DNA from: an uncultured Clostridia bacterium
GTDB lineage: Bacteria; Bacillota; Clostridia; TANB77; CAG-508
Length of the DNA: 35,653 nt
Assembly (NCBI GenBank): GCA_944387435.1
Contig: CALXEW010000018.1
Span: 1 to 35,653 of the forward strand
Direction: 5' to 3'
Made by a program: the position numbers and the translations under genes. The notes beneath the pieces are model-generated. The model was not told the origin of the DNA. It ran no database searches and worked only from the letters and a program-made list of their open reading frames with translations. Positions 23,596 to 31,645 of this stretch are shown piece by piece; the first letter of the stretch is position 1; each line of letters begins with the position of its first letter.

Positions 23596-24429
23596 ATGAG
23601 AAATATGAGAAGAGATAATAGGGCAAGAAATAATAAAGATGCTATGCAAAATAAAATTATAATGTATTCTATTATAGGAGTCGCTGTTCTTGCTGTTATT
23701 TTAGTTGCTTTACTTATGTATAGTAAGTCTTTAAATGAAGAGATACAAGATAGTGTGATAGATTTTGAAGATATGGCAAATATAACAAGTGAAAATAATA
23801 CTACAAATAGTACTAATACAAATACAGAAAGTGTAAGTACAGAAATTGGTAAGTCTGTAAATGAGGCTCAAAATGAAACTAATACTACAAATAGTACAAA
23901 TACGATTAACAGTACAACAAATACACAAAGCCAAGCAAATACAACAACTAAAGCAACACAAACAAATAAAACTACACAAACTAATGCAAATACAACACAA
24001 GAAACTGAGACTACAAAAAAAGAATTATCTTTTGAAAGACCTGTTGAAGGTGAAATTATGAAGGCATATGCTAAAGATAATTTAGTATATTCTGAAACAC
24101 TACAAGAATGGACTACTCATTTAGGAATAGATATTAAAGCCGATAAAACAACTGTTGTAAAAGCAGCAGAAGCAGGTACTGTTAAGACTATTAAAAATGA
24201 TCCAAGATATGGATTAACTATTACAATAGAACATGATGATGGTTACCAAACTGTTTATGCTAACCTTTTAAGTTCTGAGTTTGTAATAGAAGGTGAAAAA
24301 GTAGAAAAAGGACAAAGTATTGGTACTGTTGGTAATACTGCTACTTTTGAGATTGCAGATGAATCACACCTACATTTTGAAATTTTAAAAGATGGTTTAC
24401 AAATAGATCCAAGTAATTTTATTCAATAG
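23596..24429 (+). CDS. spoIIQ: SpoIIQ-like M23 (LytM) endopeptidase
   Basis: The 277-residue protein has one transmembrane helix (about 24-44). A low-complexity Thr/Asn/Gln linker (about 65-138) precedes a LytM domain (about 150-277). Metal ligands appear intact: His at about 175 and Asp at about 179 in HLGIDI, and His at about 258 and 260 in SHLHFEI. In Bacillus SpoIIQ the zinc site is incomplete, whereas clostridial SpoIIQ keeps it, so this copy could hydrolyse peptidoglycan. By homology it forms the forespore half of the SpoIIQ-SpoIIIAH channel. AAGGAGG precedes the ATG. The position after spoIID is usual for Clostridia. Confidence 0.88.
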   Translation: MRNMRRDNRARNNKDAMQNKIIMYSIIGVAVLAVILVALLMYSKSLNEEIQDSVIDFEDMANITSENNTTNSTNTNTESVSTEIGKSVNEAQNETNTTNSTNTINSTTNTQSQANTTTKATQTNKTTQTNANTTQETETTKKELSFERPVEGEIMKAYAKDNLVYSETLQEWTTHLGIDIKADKTTVVKAAEAGTVKTIKNDPRYGLTITIEHDDGYQTVYANLLSSEFVIEGEKVEKGQSIGTVGNTATFEIADESHLHFEILKDGLQIDPSNFIQ

Positions 24430-24460
24430 ACGCTTAAGATAAGCGTCTAATTTTTTATTT
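24428..24460 (+). terminator. Terminator of spoIIQ
   Basis: AGACGCTTA-AGA-TAAGCGTCT (24428-24448) is a perfect 9-bp stem, followed by AATTTTTTATTT. It overlaps the spoIIQ stop codon. Confidence 0.92.
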
Positions 24461-24463
24461 TAA

Positions 24464-24956
24464 GGTCAATTGAAAAAGTAAAATATATTTGAAAAAGTAA
24501 ATTCTAGTTACTGATTAAAGGCTATTTATAGATAAAATAAAGGCATTTAATGAGTAAAATTTTCTTTGTTTTTGTGTAAAATGAAGATATATATGGCAAA
24601 AAAATAGCACAATGAATGAAAAAAATTTAAGCTAATTTAAATGATGTAAGATTAACTTCTATTTGATATTTATGTGCTATAACAATAACAATATTTAATT
24701 AGTAAACACATTATAACACATTATTTTAGCTTTGTTAAGGCGTTAACCAACTTCCGTGTGATTAAACCAAAAATAATTATAAAATACTCAAAATTGTCAA
24801 TTACAGAAATGGCATAAAGTAGAAAAACAAGGAGAATAGTCAATTTATACATTTCTTTCATTGACAATCAAATTGCATTAAGTCTTACAATATCAATTAA
24901 AATATAACTAAATATATTTATTTTTATTTGAATAGAATTTACTTTTTCAATTCACT
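24464..24956 (+). repeat. 493-bp non-coding element with inverted ends, copy 1
   Basis: It starts GGTCAATTGAAAAAGTAAA and ends TTTACTTTTTCAATTCACT, so 15 bases (AATTGAAAAAGTAAA) are a perfect terminal inverted repeat. It has no coding frame. Inside are paired words such as ATAGCAC/GTGCTAT and ATTGTCAAT/ATTGACAAT, so the interior can fold. A copy of the same length, differing by about one base (position 24493, G against A), lies at 35056-35548 in the same orientation. It lacks a transposase, so it is a MITE-like element or a structured RNA locus. No target duplication could be made out. Confidence 0.88.
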
Positions 24957-24991
24957 GAAAAAGAAAAAAACTAATAAAAAACTAAAAAATA

Positions 24992-25020
24992 TTTACAAAA
25001 TTAACATAATATGCTATAAT
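24992..25020 (+). promoter_or_regulatory. Promoter of the 10-kb cluster
   Basis: TTTACA, 17 bases, then TATAAT, 53 bases before the first Nudix gene and just after the repeat element. Confidence 0.65.
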
Positions 25021-25073
25021 TTTGATGAATTTAAGTATTTTATTAAATATAATTTACAAAAGGAGAATAAAAA

Positions 25074-25595
25074 ATGGAATTATGGGATGTCTATGATATA
25101 AATAGGAAGAAAACAGGAAAAATAATAGATAGGCATAGTAATGAAAGATTAAATGAAGGAGAATACCACTTGGCTGCAGAAGCAATTATAGTAAGTAAAA
25201 ACAAAATATTAATAAGTCAAAGAGCAAATTTCAAAAATAACTATCCATTGTTGTGGGAATGCACAGGTGGCTCGGTTAAAAGTGGAGAAAATTCAATAGA
25301 TGGAATATTAAGAGAATTAAATGAAGAATTAGGATTACAATTTAATAAAGAAGATGCAATATTATACAAAGCAATAAGAGATGACAAATCAAAAGTTTTT
25401 AAAGATATTTGGCTATTTAATAAAAATGTAGATATAAATAATATAGTTTTTAGAGATCATGAAGTAATTGATGCTAAATGGGCAACAATTGATGATTTAG
25501 AAGAGATGAAAGAAAAAAATATGTTAACTCCAAAATTTAAAATTAATAAAATGGAATTCAATAATATTTTGAAATTAATAAATCAAAATAATTGA
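25074..25595 (+). CDS. Nudix hydrolase (YfcD/IPP-isomerase-like branch)
   Basis: The 173-residue protein has a perfect Nudix box G-x5-E-x7-R-E-L-x-E-E-x-G-L beginning at GSVKSGE (about 64-86). The opening MELWDVYDINRKKTGKII and LNEGEYHLAAEAII are typical of the branch near isopentenyl-diphosphate isomerase and YfcD. Family members cleave nucleoside diphosphates linked to another group, or isomerise IPP. The substrate here is unknown. AAAGGAG precedes the ATG. First gene of the cluster; the kinase gene follows 25 bp later. Confidence 0.85.
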   Translation: MELWDVYDINRKKTGKIIDRHSNERLNEGEYHLAAEAIIVSKNKILISQRANFKNNYPLLWECTGGSVKSGENSIDGILRELNEELGLQFNKEDAILYKAIRDDKSKVFKDIWLFNKNVDINNIVFRDHEVIDAKWATIDDLEEMKEKNMLTPKFKINKMEFNNILKLINQNN

Positions 25596-25620
25596 TTATT
25601 AATAAAGGGAAGGTGTTATA

Positions 25621-26685
25621 GTGGCTTTAGAAAAATCTAGTTTAGATAAAGTGAGTATAAAAGATATATTAAAACATCAATATGGTATGGGAAAAATAAT
25701 TAGTGTAAGTTCAATAAATGAAGGTTCATCAAATATATATAAGATTGAAACGATGGAAGGAACATATATTCTAAAAGAATATAATTCAAATAGAAATTTA
25801 GAAAGTATAGAAAAAGAAATTAGTGTAGTTCAACATTTAAAAAATAAAAAATTAAGTGTTCCCAATTTTATACAAAGAGTGGATGGAGGTTATATAAGCA
25901 TTTTTAAAGGGAAAATTATTACTTTACAAGATTTTATTGATGGATACACAATTGAAAATAATACAGGAGATAAAAAAAGAGTTATTCAGTCTGCTAGATT
26001 ATTAGGAAGCATTGTAGAAGCTTTAAAAGATTATAAAGGGTTAGGGGATAATGGACGTATGGAAAAAATGTTCTCAAAATCAGCCTTACAAAGAGCAACG
26101 AGTGCTATTAAGAATGAATACGAAGGAATTAGAGGAGACAATAGGCATAGAGAGCTTTTTATAAAAGATTTAGGTGATAAATTAAAAATGTGTAATTTTC
26201 TATTAGAAAATTTTAATTTTGATGCGTTAAATCATCTTACTATTTTAGGTACACATGGAGATTATAGTGTTAGACAATTAATTTATGGGAATAGTAATGA
26301 AGAAGATGTAACAGTTATAGATTTTGAAACAGCAAGAAGAATGCCAATAACTTGGGAAATAATGAGATCATATAGCTATATAGATGAAAAAGCAAAAAAT
26401 TCAAAATTTGATATGAATAATTTAATAGACTATTATAGAGAATTTAATAAACAAGTTGAACTAAATGAGTATGATTTAAAATATGCACCTTACATTTATT
26501 TATTACAATTAGTTGGCAGTGCCTTTGGATATAGAGAATACAATAAAGATGAAACACAAGAAGATTTATTGAGGTTTGGACAATTTAGAACGAATTTATG
26601 CAGATATTTATTTGTTAATGCTAATAATATTGGAGAACAATTATTATCTGGAGTTAGAAATAAGGAACAAGAAATGGAAAGATAA
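25621..26685 (+). CDS. APH-fold small-molecule kinase (CotS/homoserine-kinase-like)
   Basis: The protein has 354 residues from a GTG with GGGAAGGTG upstream. The N-lobe has INEGSSNIYKIETMEGTYIL and KEYN; the C-lobe has the catalytic loop THGDYSVRQL (His at about 212, Asp 214) and IDFE (Asp at about 234). In most APH enzymes the fifth residue after the catalytic Asp is Asn, a metal ligand; here it is Gln (about 219). By fold it should phosphorylate a hydroxyl of a sugar, amino alcohol or similar. Its place among dehydrogenases and an isomerase suggests a sugar or cyclitol substrate (inference). It ends in EQEMER. Confidence 0.8.
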   Translation: MALEKSSLDKVSIKDILKHQYGMGKIISVSSINEGSSNIYKIETMEGTYILKEYNSNRNLESIEKEISVVQHLKNKKLSVPNFIQRVDGGYISIFKGKIITLQDFIDGYTIENNTGDKKRVIQSARLLGSIVEALKDYKGLGDNGRMEKMFSKSALQRATSAIKNEYEGIRGDNRHRELFIKDLGDKLKMCNFLLENFNFDALNHLTILGTHGDYSVRQLIYGNSNEEDVTVIDFETARRMPITWEIMRSYSYIDEKAKNSKFDMNNLIDYYREFNKQVELNEYDLKYAPYIYLLQLVGSAFGYREYNKDETQEDLLRFGQFRTNLCRYLFVNANNIGEQLLSGVRNKEQEMER

Positions 26686-27042
26686 TTTTAAAAAGATATT
26701 ATTTTGCCATATAGCAAATAATATATATACTTAAACTAAAGAAGATATAATAAAAAATCAAAAATTGAATTAAAATAAAAAGCAGAAATGCCATGTCACT
26801 TTATCTTTATACATTGAACTAAGGATGGTAAGGGCTGATATATTCAGATTCAGAGAGAAAAGATAGAGTTAATGGTAAAGAAAGATTCTAGGTAAATTTA
26901 AATTAAATAAAATTATTAAAAGTACACTTTTTAATGTGTCTATTAAAGATGTTATTAAATTTATAAAAATAAAATAAAAAACTAAGATAAATGAAGATAT
27001 CGAGAGATAATTAATTCATTTATAGAGATAGGAGATGAAAAA
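26686..27042. other. 357-bp gap inside the cluster
   Basis: No convincing gene. A weak hairpin (ATTATTTTGC/GCAAATAAT) lies near 26698-26721. A less AT-rich patch around 26780-26890 (AGGATGGTAAGGGCTG) differs from its surroundings and may be the remains of a leader or gene. The ribosome binding site of the next gene (AGGAGATG) is at its end. No T-box, riboswitch core or tRNA was recognised. Confidence 0.4.
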
Positions 27043-27549
27043 ATGATATCTTATGTAGAAGATAGTAAAAAATTTAATTTTAGAGTTGGAGGAATAATTA
27101 CTGACCCAAGTCAAAAGAAAATTTTATTACACCGATTAAGTAATTATGATTTTTGGCTATTACCAGGTGGAAGATTAGAAATGCTTGAAGGTACAGAAGA
27201 TGCAATTAAAAGAGAAATTAAAGAAGAATTAGGTGTTAATGCTTCAACAGATAGATTGGTCGCGATTACAGAAAGCTTTTTTGATATGAGAAATGTTACT
27301 TACCATGAAATTGCTTTTAACTATCTAATGCAAATACCTGAAAATTCAAGAATTCTGCAAATGAATGGAGAATTTACTGGTATAGAGGGAGAAAAATATA
27401 GATACAGATGGTTTGATAGAGAGAACTTGAGGCAATTACCAATAAGACCTAATTATATGATACCAGCATTACAAGAATTACCAAAAGAATTAGTACATAT
27501 AATTAAGGATGAAAGAGTAAAAGAAAAAGAAGATGAATTTGAAAGATAA
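27043..27549 (+). CDS. Nudix hydrolase (MutT/ADP-ribose-type)
   Basis: The 168-residue protein has a perfect Nudix box starting GRLEMLEGTEDAIKREIKEE (about 47-66), followed by LGV. VGGIITDPSQKKILLHRL and WLLPGGRLE are standard Nudix strands. It is not closely similar to the first Nudix protein of the cluster. Likely substrates are nucleotide sugars or modified nucleotides. It ends in KEDEFER. AGGAGATG precedes the ATG. Confidence 0.85.
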   Translation: MISYVEDSKKFNFRVGGIITDPSQKKILLHRLSNYDFWLLPGGRLEMLEGTEDAIKREIKEELGVNASTDRLVAITESFFDMRNVTYHEIAFNYLMQIPENSRILQMNGEFTGIEGEKYRYRWFDRENLRQLPIRPNYMIPALQELPKELVHIIKDERVKEKEDEFER

Positions 27550-27550
27550 A

Positions 27551-27586
27551 AACAAAAGAGAAGGTTAAAGACACTTCTCTTTTGTT
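27551..27586 (+). terminator. Perfect 13-bp hairpin inside the cluster
   Basis: AACAAAAGAGAAG (27551-27563) pairs perfectly with CTTCTCTTTTGTT (27574-27586) around 10 bases. It lies directly after the second Nudix stop and 20 bases before the next start codon. The T-rich 3' arm may give partial termination, or the stem may protect the upstream mRNA. Confidence 0.6.
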
Positions 27587-27605
27587 AGCTTATGAGGGAG
27601 GAATT

Positions 27606-28580
27606 ATGGAAGAAATAAATATAAAATTTTTAGATATAGCAAATATAAAATTTTTAGGTAATAAAGAATTAATTGGATTTGTGAAGGAATATTATCCAGG
27701 TTTAGAAGATAATTCTATAAAATCTGATTACGTAATCAAATTGAATGATAGAGTTTTACCAAGAGATGTAAATATTCCTAAAAATGCAAAATTTTCTAAA
27801 AGTTTTGCGGGACCACGTTATTATTCATGGAAAGACGAAGATTATAATCTTGCGTATTCTCCACCAGAAGAACGAGGTGGTTCTCATTTAGTATTGAAGA
27901 AAGGAAACTTTTTACAAGTTTCCTTTCATGAGGGCGAGTCTCCTAAACAAGTAATAGGTATAAGTAGAGAAATTTTAACTTATGAAACTTTAAAGCAAGG
28001 TTATATGCCTATACATGCTGCAGTTGTTTCAAAAGATAATAAGGGATATGTATTTTTCGGAGATAAAAACAGAGGTAAAAGCACATCTTTATTTTCTAGT
28101 ATTATATTTGATGGAGCCAAACCAATGTCTAGCGATATTGGATTGGTAAAAAAAGATTCTAATGGTTGGAAAGTTATAGGTTGGCCTTGGACTGTAACGA
28201 TAGCTCAATCATATTTTGATATGATTAATAGAAAACCTATGAGAAATACAGTAGGAGGACCTAAAATAAAATACTATCCAGAAGATTTTTGCAAAGAGTT
28301 TAATACACAGTGGGTTTGGGAGCAAGAGCTTGGGGCATTGATAAATGTTAATTTAGATCCTGATTCGCATGGCGAATTGAAAGAAATTTCATCAGATGAG
28401 TTAAAAGAAAGACTAACAAAATATGGAAGGGAAGAATGGTGGGAATGGAATGATGTATTTGGTTTAGGTGAAAAACAACCAGTATATAATTATGAAGACA
28501 TATCTAAAACAGTTAAGGGAAAAACTTTAACTGGGGACATAATACCATTCTTTAAAGAAAGAGCTGAAATAGAAAGATGA
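27606..28580 (+). CDS. HPr-kinase-like P-loop protein, first copy
   Basis: The protein has 324 residues from the ATG at 27606, chosen because GGGAGG lies 5-10 bases upstream; a TTG at 27582 sits inside the hairpin. Walker A is GDKNRGKS (about 152-159), preceded by MPIHAAVVSKDNKGYVFF and followed by MSSDIGLV, the order seen in HPr-kinase/phosphorylase-like kinases. The classical HPrK N-terminal domain and its conserved C-terminal signature were not recognised. Related kinases act on small molecules or peptides in some biosynthetic clusters. The Trp-rich C-terminal part (EEWWEWNDVFGLGEK) is unusual. It ends in AEIER. A homologue lies at 31629. Confidence 0.7.
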   Translation: MEEINIKFLDIANIKFLGNKELIGFVKEYYPGLEDNSIKSDYVIKLNDRVLPRDVNIPKNAKFSKSFAGPRYYSWKDEDYNLAYSPPEERGGSHLVLKKGNFLQVSFHEGESPKQVIGISREILTYETLKQGYMPIHAAVVSKDNKGYVFFGDKNRGKSTSLFSSIIFDGAKPMSSDIGLVKKDSNGWKVIGWPWTVTIAQSYFDMINRKPMRNTVGGPKIKYYPEDFCKEFNTQWVWEQELGALINVNLDPDSHGELKEISSDELKERLTKYGREEWWEWNDVFGLGEKQPVYNYEDISKTVKGKTLTGDIIPFFKERAEIER

Positions 28581-28606
28581 ATTATATTATAGGAGGATGA
28601 AAATTG

Positions 28607-29386
28607 ATGATTACAACAACTATAGGAGATGAATTAGGAGAAAGTTTAACTGAACAAATAAGAATATTAAAAAAACTTGAAATTAATTATATTGAAATTA
28701 GAAAAATAAATAATAATTATTTGTGGCAATTTACTGAGAATGAAGTAAAGAAAATTAAAAAAATTTTAGATGAAAACAATATTATTATATTAACTTTAGA
28801 TACTCCTATAGGAAAAAAAGATAATGCTTTTAATTATGAAAAGAATATTAATTTATTAAAAAAGTATATAAATTTAGCTCAAATATTAAATGTTAAATAT
28901 TTAAGAATATTTTCAGACATAGGAGAAAAAAGACAAAAAGATAGCATAAGAGAGGCATTAAAAGATTTCTCAGAATTAGCTTTTGAAAAAAATATTGAAC
29001 TACTAATGGAAAATGAAAAAAATACATTTGCCGAAAGTGTTGACGTATGTAAAATGCTAATGCAAAATTTAAGAAATGTAAATATTTTATTCGATATAGA
29101 AAATTCAAGCTACAAAAATTTTGATATAATAAAAGAATATAACAATAACAGAGAGAAAATAAAATATATACATTTAAGAGATTATGATAACAAAAAGAAA
29201 ATTTATACATATATAGGAGAGGGAACTTTACCTCTTTTCAAACTATTTAAGGAACTAAAGGAAAATAATTATGATGGTATAATATCTTTGGAGACAATGT
29301 TGCCAAAATATAATAAAAATATTAGTAAAGAAACAATATTTAATGAATCATATTCAAGGTTTATAAAAATGTATAAGGAGGCTTAA
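28607..29386 (+). CDS. Xylose-isomerase-like TIM-barrel epimerase/isomerase
   Basis: The protein has 259 residues from the ATG at 28607 (AGGAGG 10 bases upstream); a TTG three bases earlier is possible. Barrel strands with metal-ligand candidates are LLMENEKNTF (Glu in ENE, about 145), NILFDIENSS (Asp, about 164), KYIHLRDYD (His and Asp, about 190) and DGIISLETM near the end (Glu, about 227). This is the ligand order of AP-endonuclease-2/xylose-isomerase family enzymes such as inosose and hydroxypyruvate isomerases. The reaction is probably isomerisation or epimerisation of a keto sugar or cyclitol. The ATG of the next gene follows its stop by one base, so translation is coupled. Confidence 0.8.
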   Translation: MITTTIGDELGESLTEQIRILKKLEINYIEIRKINNNYLWQFTENEVKKIKKILDENNIIILTLDTPIGKKDNAFNYEKNINLLKKYINLAQILNVKYLRIFSDIGEKRQKDSIREALKDFSELAFEKNIELLMENEKNTFAESVDVCKMLMQNLRNVNILFDIENSSYKNFDIIKEYNNNREKIKYIHLRDYDNKKKIYTYIGEGTLPLFKLFKELKENNYDGIISLETMLPKYNKNISKETIFNESYSRFIKMYKEA

Positions 29387-29387
29387 T

Positions 29388-30830
29388 ATGAATGTCGTAT
29401 ATTATGATGTATTAGAAAATTTAATTAAAGATTTTAAGAAAATATTGAATAAAAATGTTAAATTAGATGAACCAAATAAAGAAATTATTGTTGATAATCA
29501 AAATATAAAATATAAAGAAATTGATATAGCTTTAAGAAGTTTCTCAAAACCATTTTTTATTAATAATGAGATAGAACTTGATTTATCAAATTGTGATGAT
29601 AATTTAAGGTTAGAAATTTGTAATATGTGTAATGCTTATACTGATAATGAATTAAAAGCAATTGTTGAAAAAATGCCTATACTATTTGATTTTTCTAACA
29701 GTAGAAAAGATGAATTAAAGGGAGTAGCAATAATATGGAGAGACCATTTCCTTGAGGATAATATTGGACTTTTAACAGCTTTTATGAGAATGGGAGTAGA
29801 TGCAAGAGATATTTTAGTAATGGATAAGGGAGATGAAACAAAACATAGAAAAGAGATAACTGCTACATTTAAAAAACTTGGATTTCAAGTCGAAATATTA
29901 GATAATAACTTATTAGATGAAAAACCATTATTAGAAAAAGGTGAAAGAATTATTAATAAATTTATTAATGATAGAAAAGATAAGAAGGTATTAATTTTAG
30001 ATGACGGAGCTATTATATCAAAAATATTAATTAATAAAAAGTATGACAATGTAAAAGCAATTGTAGAATTGACAGAAATGGGTCTAAGAAGAATTAGAAA
30101 AATTAAAAATAAAGAGTTATTATATCCAGTCCTTAATGTGGCCAAAACTGATTTAAAAAAATATATTACTTATAGAGAAATTTCAAATACAATTTTTACA
30201 AGAATAATTGAATTATTAGGAGATGAAAAATTAGTAGGAAGGACAGTTATTCAATTAGGATATGGAGATTTAGGTGGCTTTTTGGCAAAAAGACTTTTAG
30301 ACTATGGAGTAAGAGTTGTTATTGTTGATACAAACATTATGAAATTAATACAAGCATCTGAAGAAGGATTAAATACATATAGAACGTTAGATGAAGCTAT
30401 GAAATATGAAAAACCATTTATGATAATAGGAGCAAGCGGAGAACAAAGTATAAGTAGAGAGGCTGTTTTGCAATTAGAAGATGATACATATGTAACAGCT
30501 GGTGCTACAGCAGATCTCTCAATATTTAAAGAATTTGAAAAAGAAGGGGTAAAACATAAATTTATAAAAAAATATGGAACACAATATGAGATAAACAATA
30601 AAAGAATAACAGTATTAGGAAATGGAAGATCTGTAAATCTATTTGACTCTGAATCTATTCCAAATAAATCAATTGATTTATTTAAAACGGGAACTTTACT
30701 TACAGCATATATGGCAATAAAGGAGAACAATTTATTAGAAAAAAGTGTTCAATTAGATATAGTCAATGAATGGATTTATGAATCTAATATATTAGAAAAA
30801 TATTATGATTTATATTTTTCAAAAAAATAG
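29388..30830 (+). CDS. S-adenosylhomocysteine hydrolase-like NAD-binding protein
   Basis: The 480-residue protein has an N-terminal about 90 residues of unknown type, then an SAHH-like body. Matching blocks are the region around ELTEMGLRRIRKI, YPVLNVAKTDLKK, the Rossmann segment TVIQLGYGDLGGFLAKRLLD with VVIVDTN (about 286-315), ASEEGLNTYRTLDEAM, and RITVLGNGRSVNLFD. The NAD site is intact. The hydrolase signature is not: the NIGHFD block is replaced by TAGATAD, and the EETTTG block by VELTEMG. It is therefore likely an NAD-dependent oxidoreductase or hydrolase for a different substrate. AAGGAGG precedes the ATG. Confidence 0.7.
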   Translation: MNVVYYDVLENLIKDFKKILNKNVKLDEPNKEIIVDNQNIKYKEIDIALRSFSKPFFINNEIELDLSNCDDNLRLEICNMCNAYTDNELKAIVEKMPILFDFSNSRKDELKGVAIIWRDHFLEDNIGLLTAFMRMGVDARDILVMDKGDETKHRKEITATFKKLGFQVEILDNNLLDEKPLLEKGERIINKFINDRKDKKVLILDDGAIISKILINKKYDNVKAIVELTEMGLRRIRKIKNKELLYPVLNVAKTDLKKYITYREISNTIFTRIIELLGDEKLVGRTVIQLGYGDLGGFLAKRLLDYGVRVVIVDTNIMKLIQASEEGLNTYRTLDEAMKYEKPFMIIGASGEQSISREAVLQLEDDTYVTAGATADLSIFKEFEKEGVKHKFIKKYGTQYEINNKRITVLGNGRSVNLFDSESIPNKSIDLFKTGTLLTAYMAIKENNLLEKSVQLDIVNEWIYESNILEKYYDLYFSKK

Positions 30831-30838
30831 GAGGAAAT

Positions 30839-31645
30839 ATGAACATTAATACTAATAAAAAGATAAAGATTGAATATACAATTATTTCTAGAGGGACAGA
30901 AAAATATGGTAGTAAAGGTTATATGGGAATTACTGAACCAATAAATAAAAAAAGATATTTTGTTTTAGCTAATCATTACGAAAAATATGTAAAAAGCTTC
31001 AAAGACTCGTTTTTCTTTGATGATGAATATGATATTGAAAATATAGTTTTGTCTAGATTTGAACTTATACCTAAATTAGCATTTGATGGTGAATTAGATT
31101 TTATTAAGGAAAGAATTTTAGTATACGGATTAGGAAGTGTTGGAACTGCTGCTTTAACATATCTCTTGGATTTAGGATATAAAGAAATAGATATTCTTAT
31201 AAAAAATAATAAAACTAAAACAATTTACCTAATAAATTATTTAAATAAAAAATATAAAGCAAATATTAAAGCTAGAAATATACTATCAGACCAATATGAT
31301 ACATATATAGATGCAACAGGCAGCAGTAATGCAATAGAAAGTATATTCGAGGATATTCCAAATAATGCTACTGTATTTTTTTTAGGAACACCAAGGGAAA
31401 GTAAATATTTAATAGATCCATTAGATATTCATAGAAAAAATTTAAGGATATTTGGAGGACATGAATTAAATGGACATAGTTGGGATGAAAGAAATAAGGC
31501 ATTTCTTAAATTGCTTATGCAAAATAAGAATAAGAATCTTAAAAGTTTTGTTAATATTTACAATTCAAATTCTGATATTTTAACAAAAGTATATAATAAA
31601 AAAAGAAATTTCTTTGAGGTGATAAAATATGATATACAAAATTAA
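30839..31645 (+). CDS. MDR-like (zinc-alcohol-dehydrogenase-fold) oxidoreductase, short form
   Basis: At 268 residues it is shorter than the usual about 340. It keeps ISRGTEKYGSKGYMG, like the SxGTE strand of medium-chain dehydrogenases, and a Rossmann fold with VYGLGSVGTAALTYLL (about 99-114) and YIDATGSSNAIES (about 156-168). The catalytic-domain zinc ligands and most of the N-terminal domain are missing. It may be an NAD(P)-dependent subunit or a non-zinc enzyme. GGAGGAAAT precedes the ATG. Its 3' end overlaps the next gene by 17 bases, a sign of tight coupling. Confidence 0.65.
   Translation: MNINTNKKIKIEYTIISRGTEKYGSKGYMGITEPINKKRYFVLANHYEKYVKSFKDSFFFDDEYDIENIVLSRFELIPKLAFDGELDFIKERILVYGLGSVGTAALTYLLDLGYKEIDILIKNNKTKTIYLINYLNKKYKANIKARNILSDQYDTYIDATGSSNAIESIFEDIPNNATVFFLGTPRESKYLIDPLDIHRKNLRIFGGHELNGHSWDERNKAFLKLLMQNKNKNLKSFVNIYNSNSDILTKVYNKKRNFFEVIKYDIQN

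Noticed and set aside
23800..24010. Tandem Asn/Thr codons in spoIIQ as a CRISPR or satellite repeat
   Set aside because: It is a low-complexity protein linker with irregular spacing, inside a clear coding frame.
24464..24956. Target-site duplication around the 493-bp elements
   Set aside because: No matching short direct repeat was found immediately outside either copy. The shared flanking bases (GGTC and CACT) belong to the element.
26780..26890. T-box, riboswitch or peptide-precursor gene in the gap inside the cluster
   Set aside because: No T-box core, no conserved riboswitch motif and no short frame with a convincing ribosome binding site.
30302..30730. 142-residue minus-strand frame inside the SAHH-like gene
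   Set aside because: The plus-strand frame has clear family blocks; the antisense product shows no motif and no start signal.
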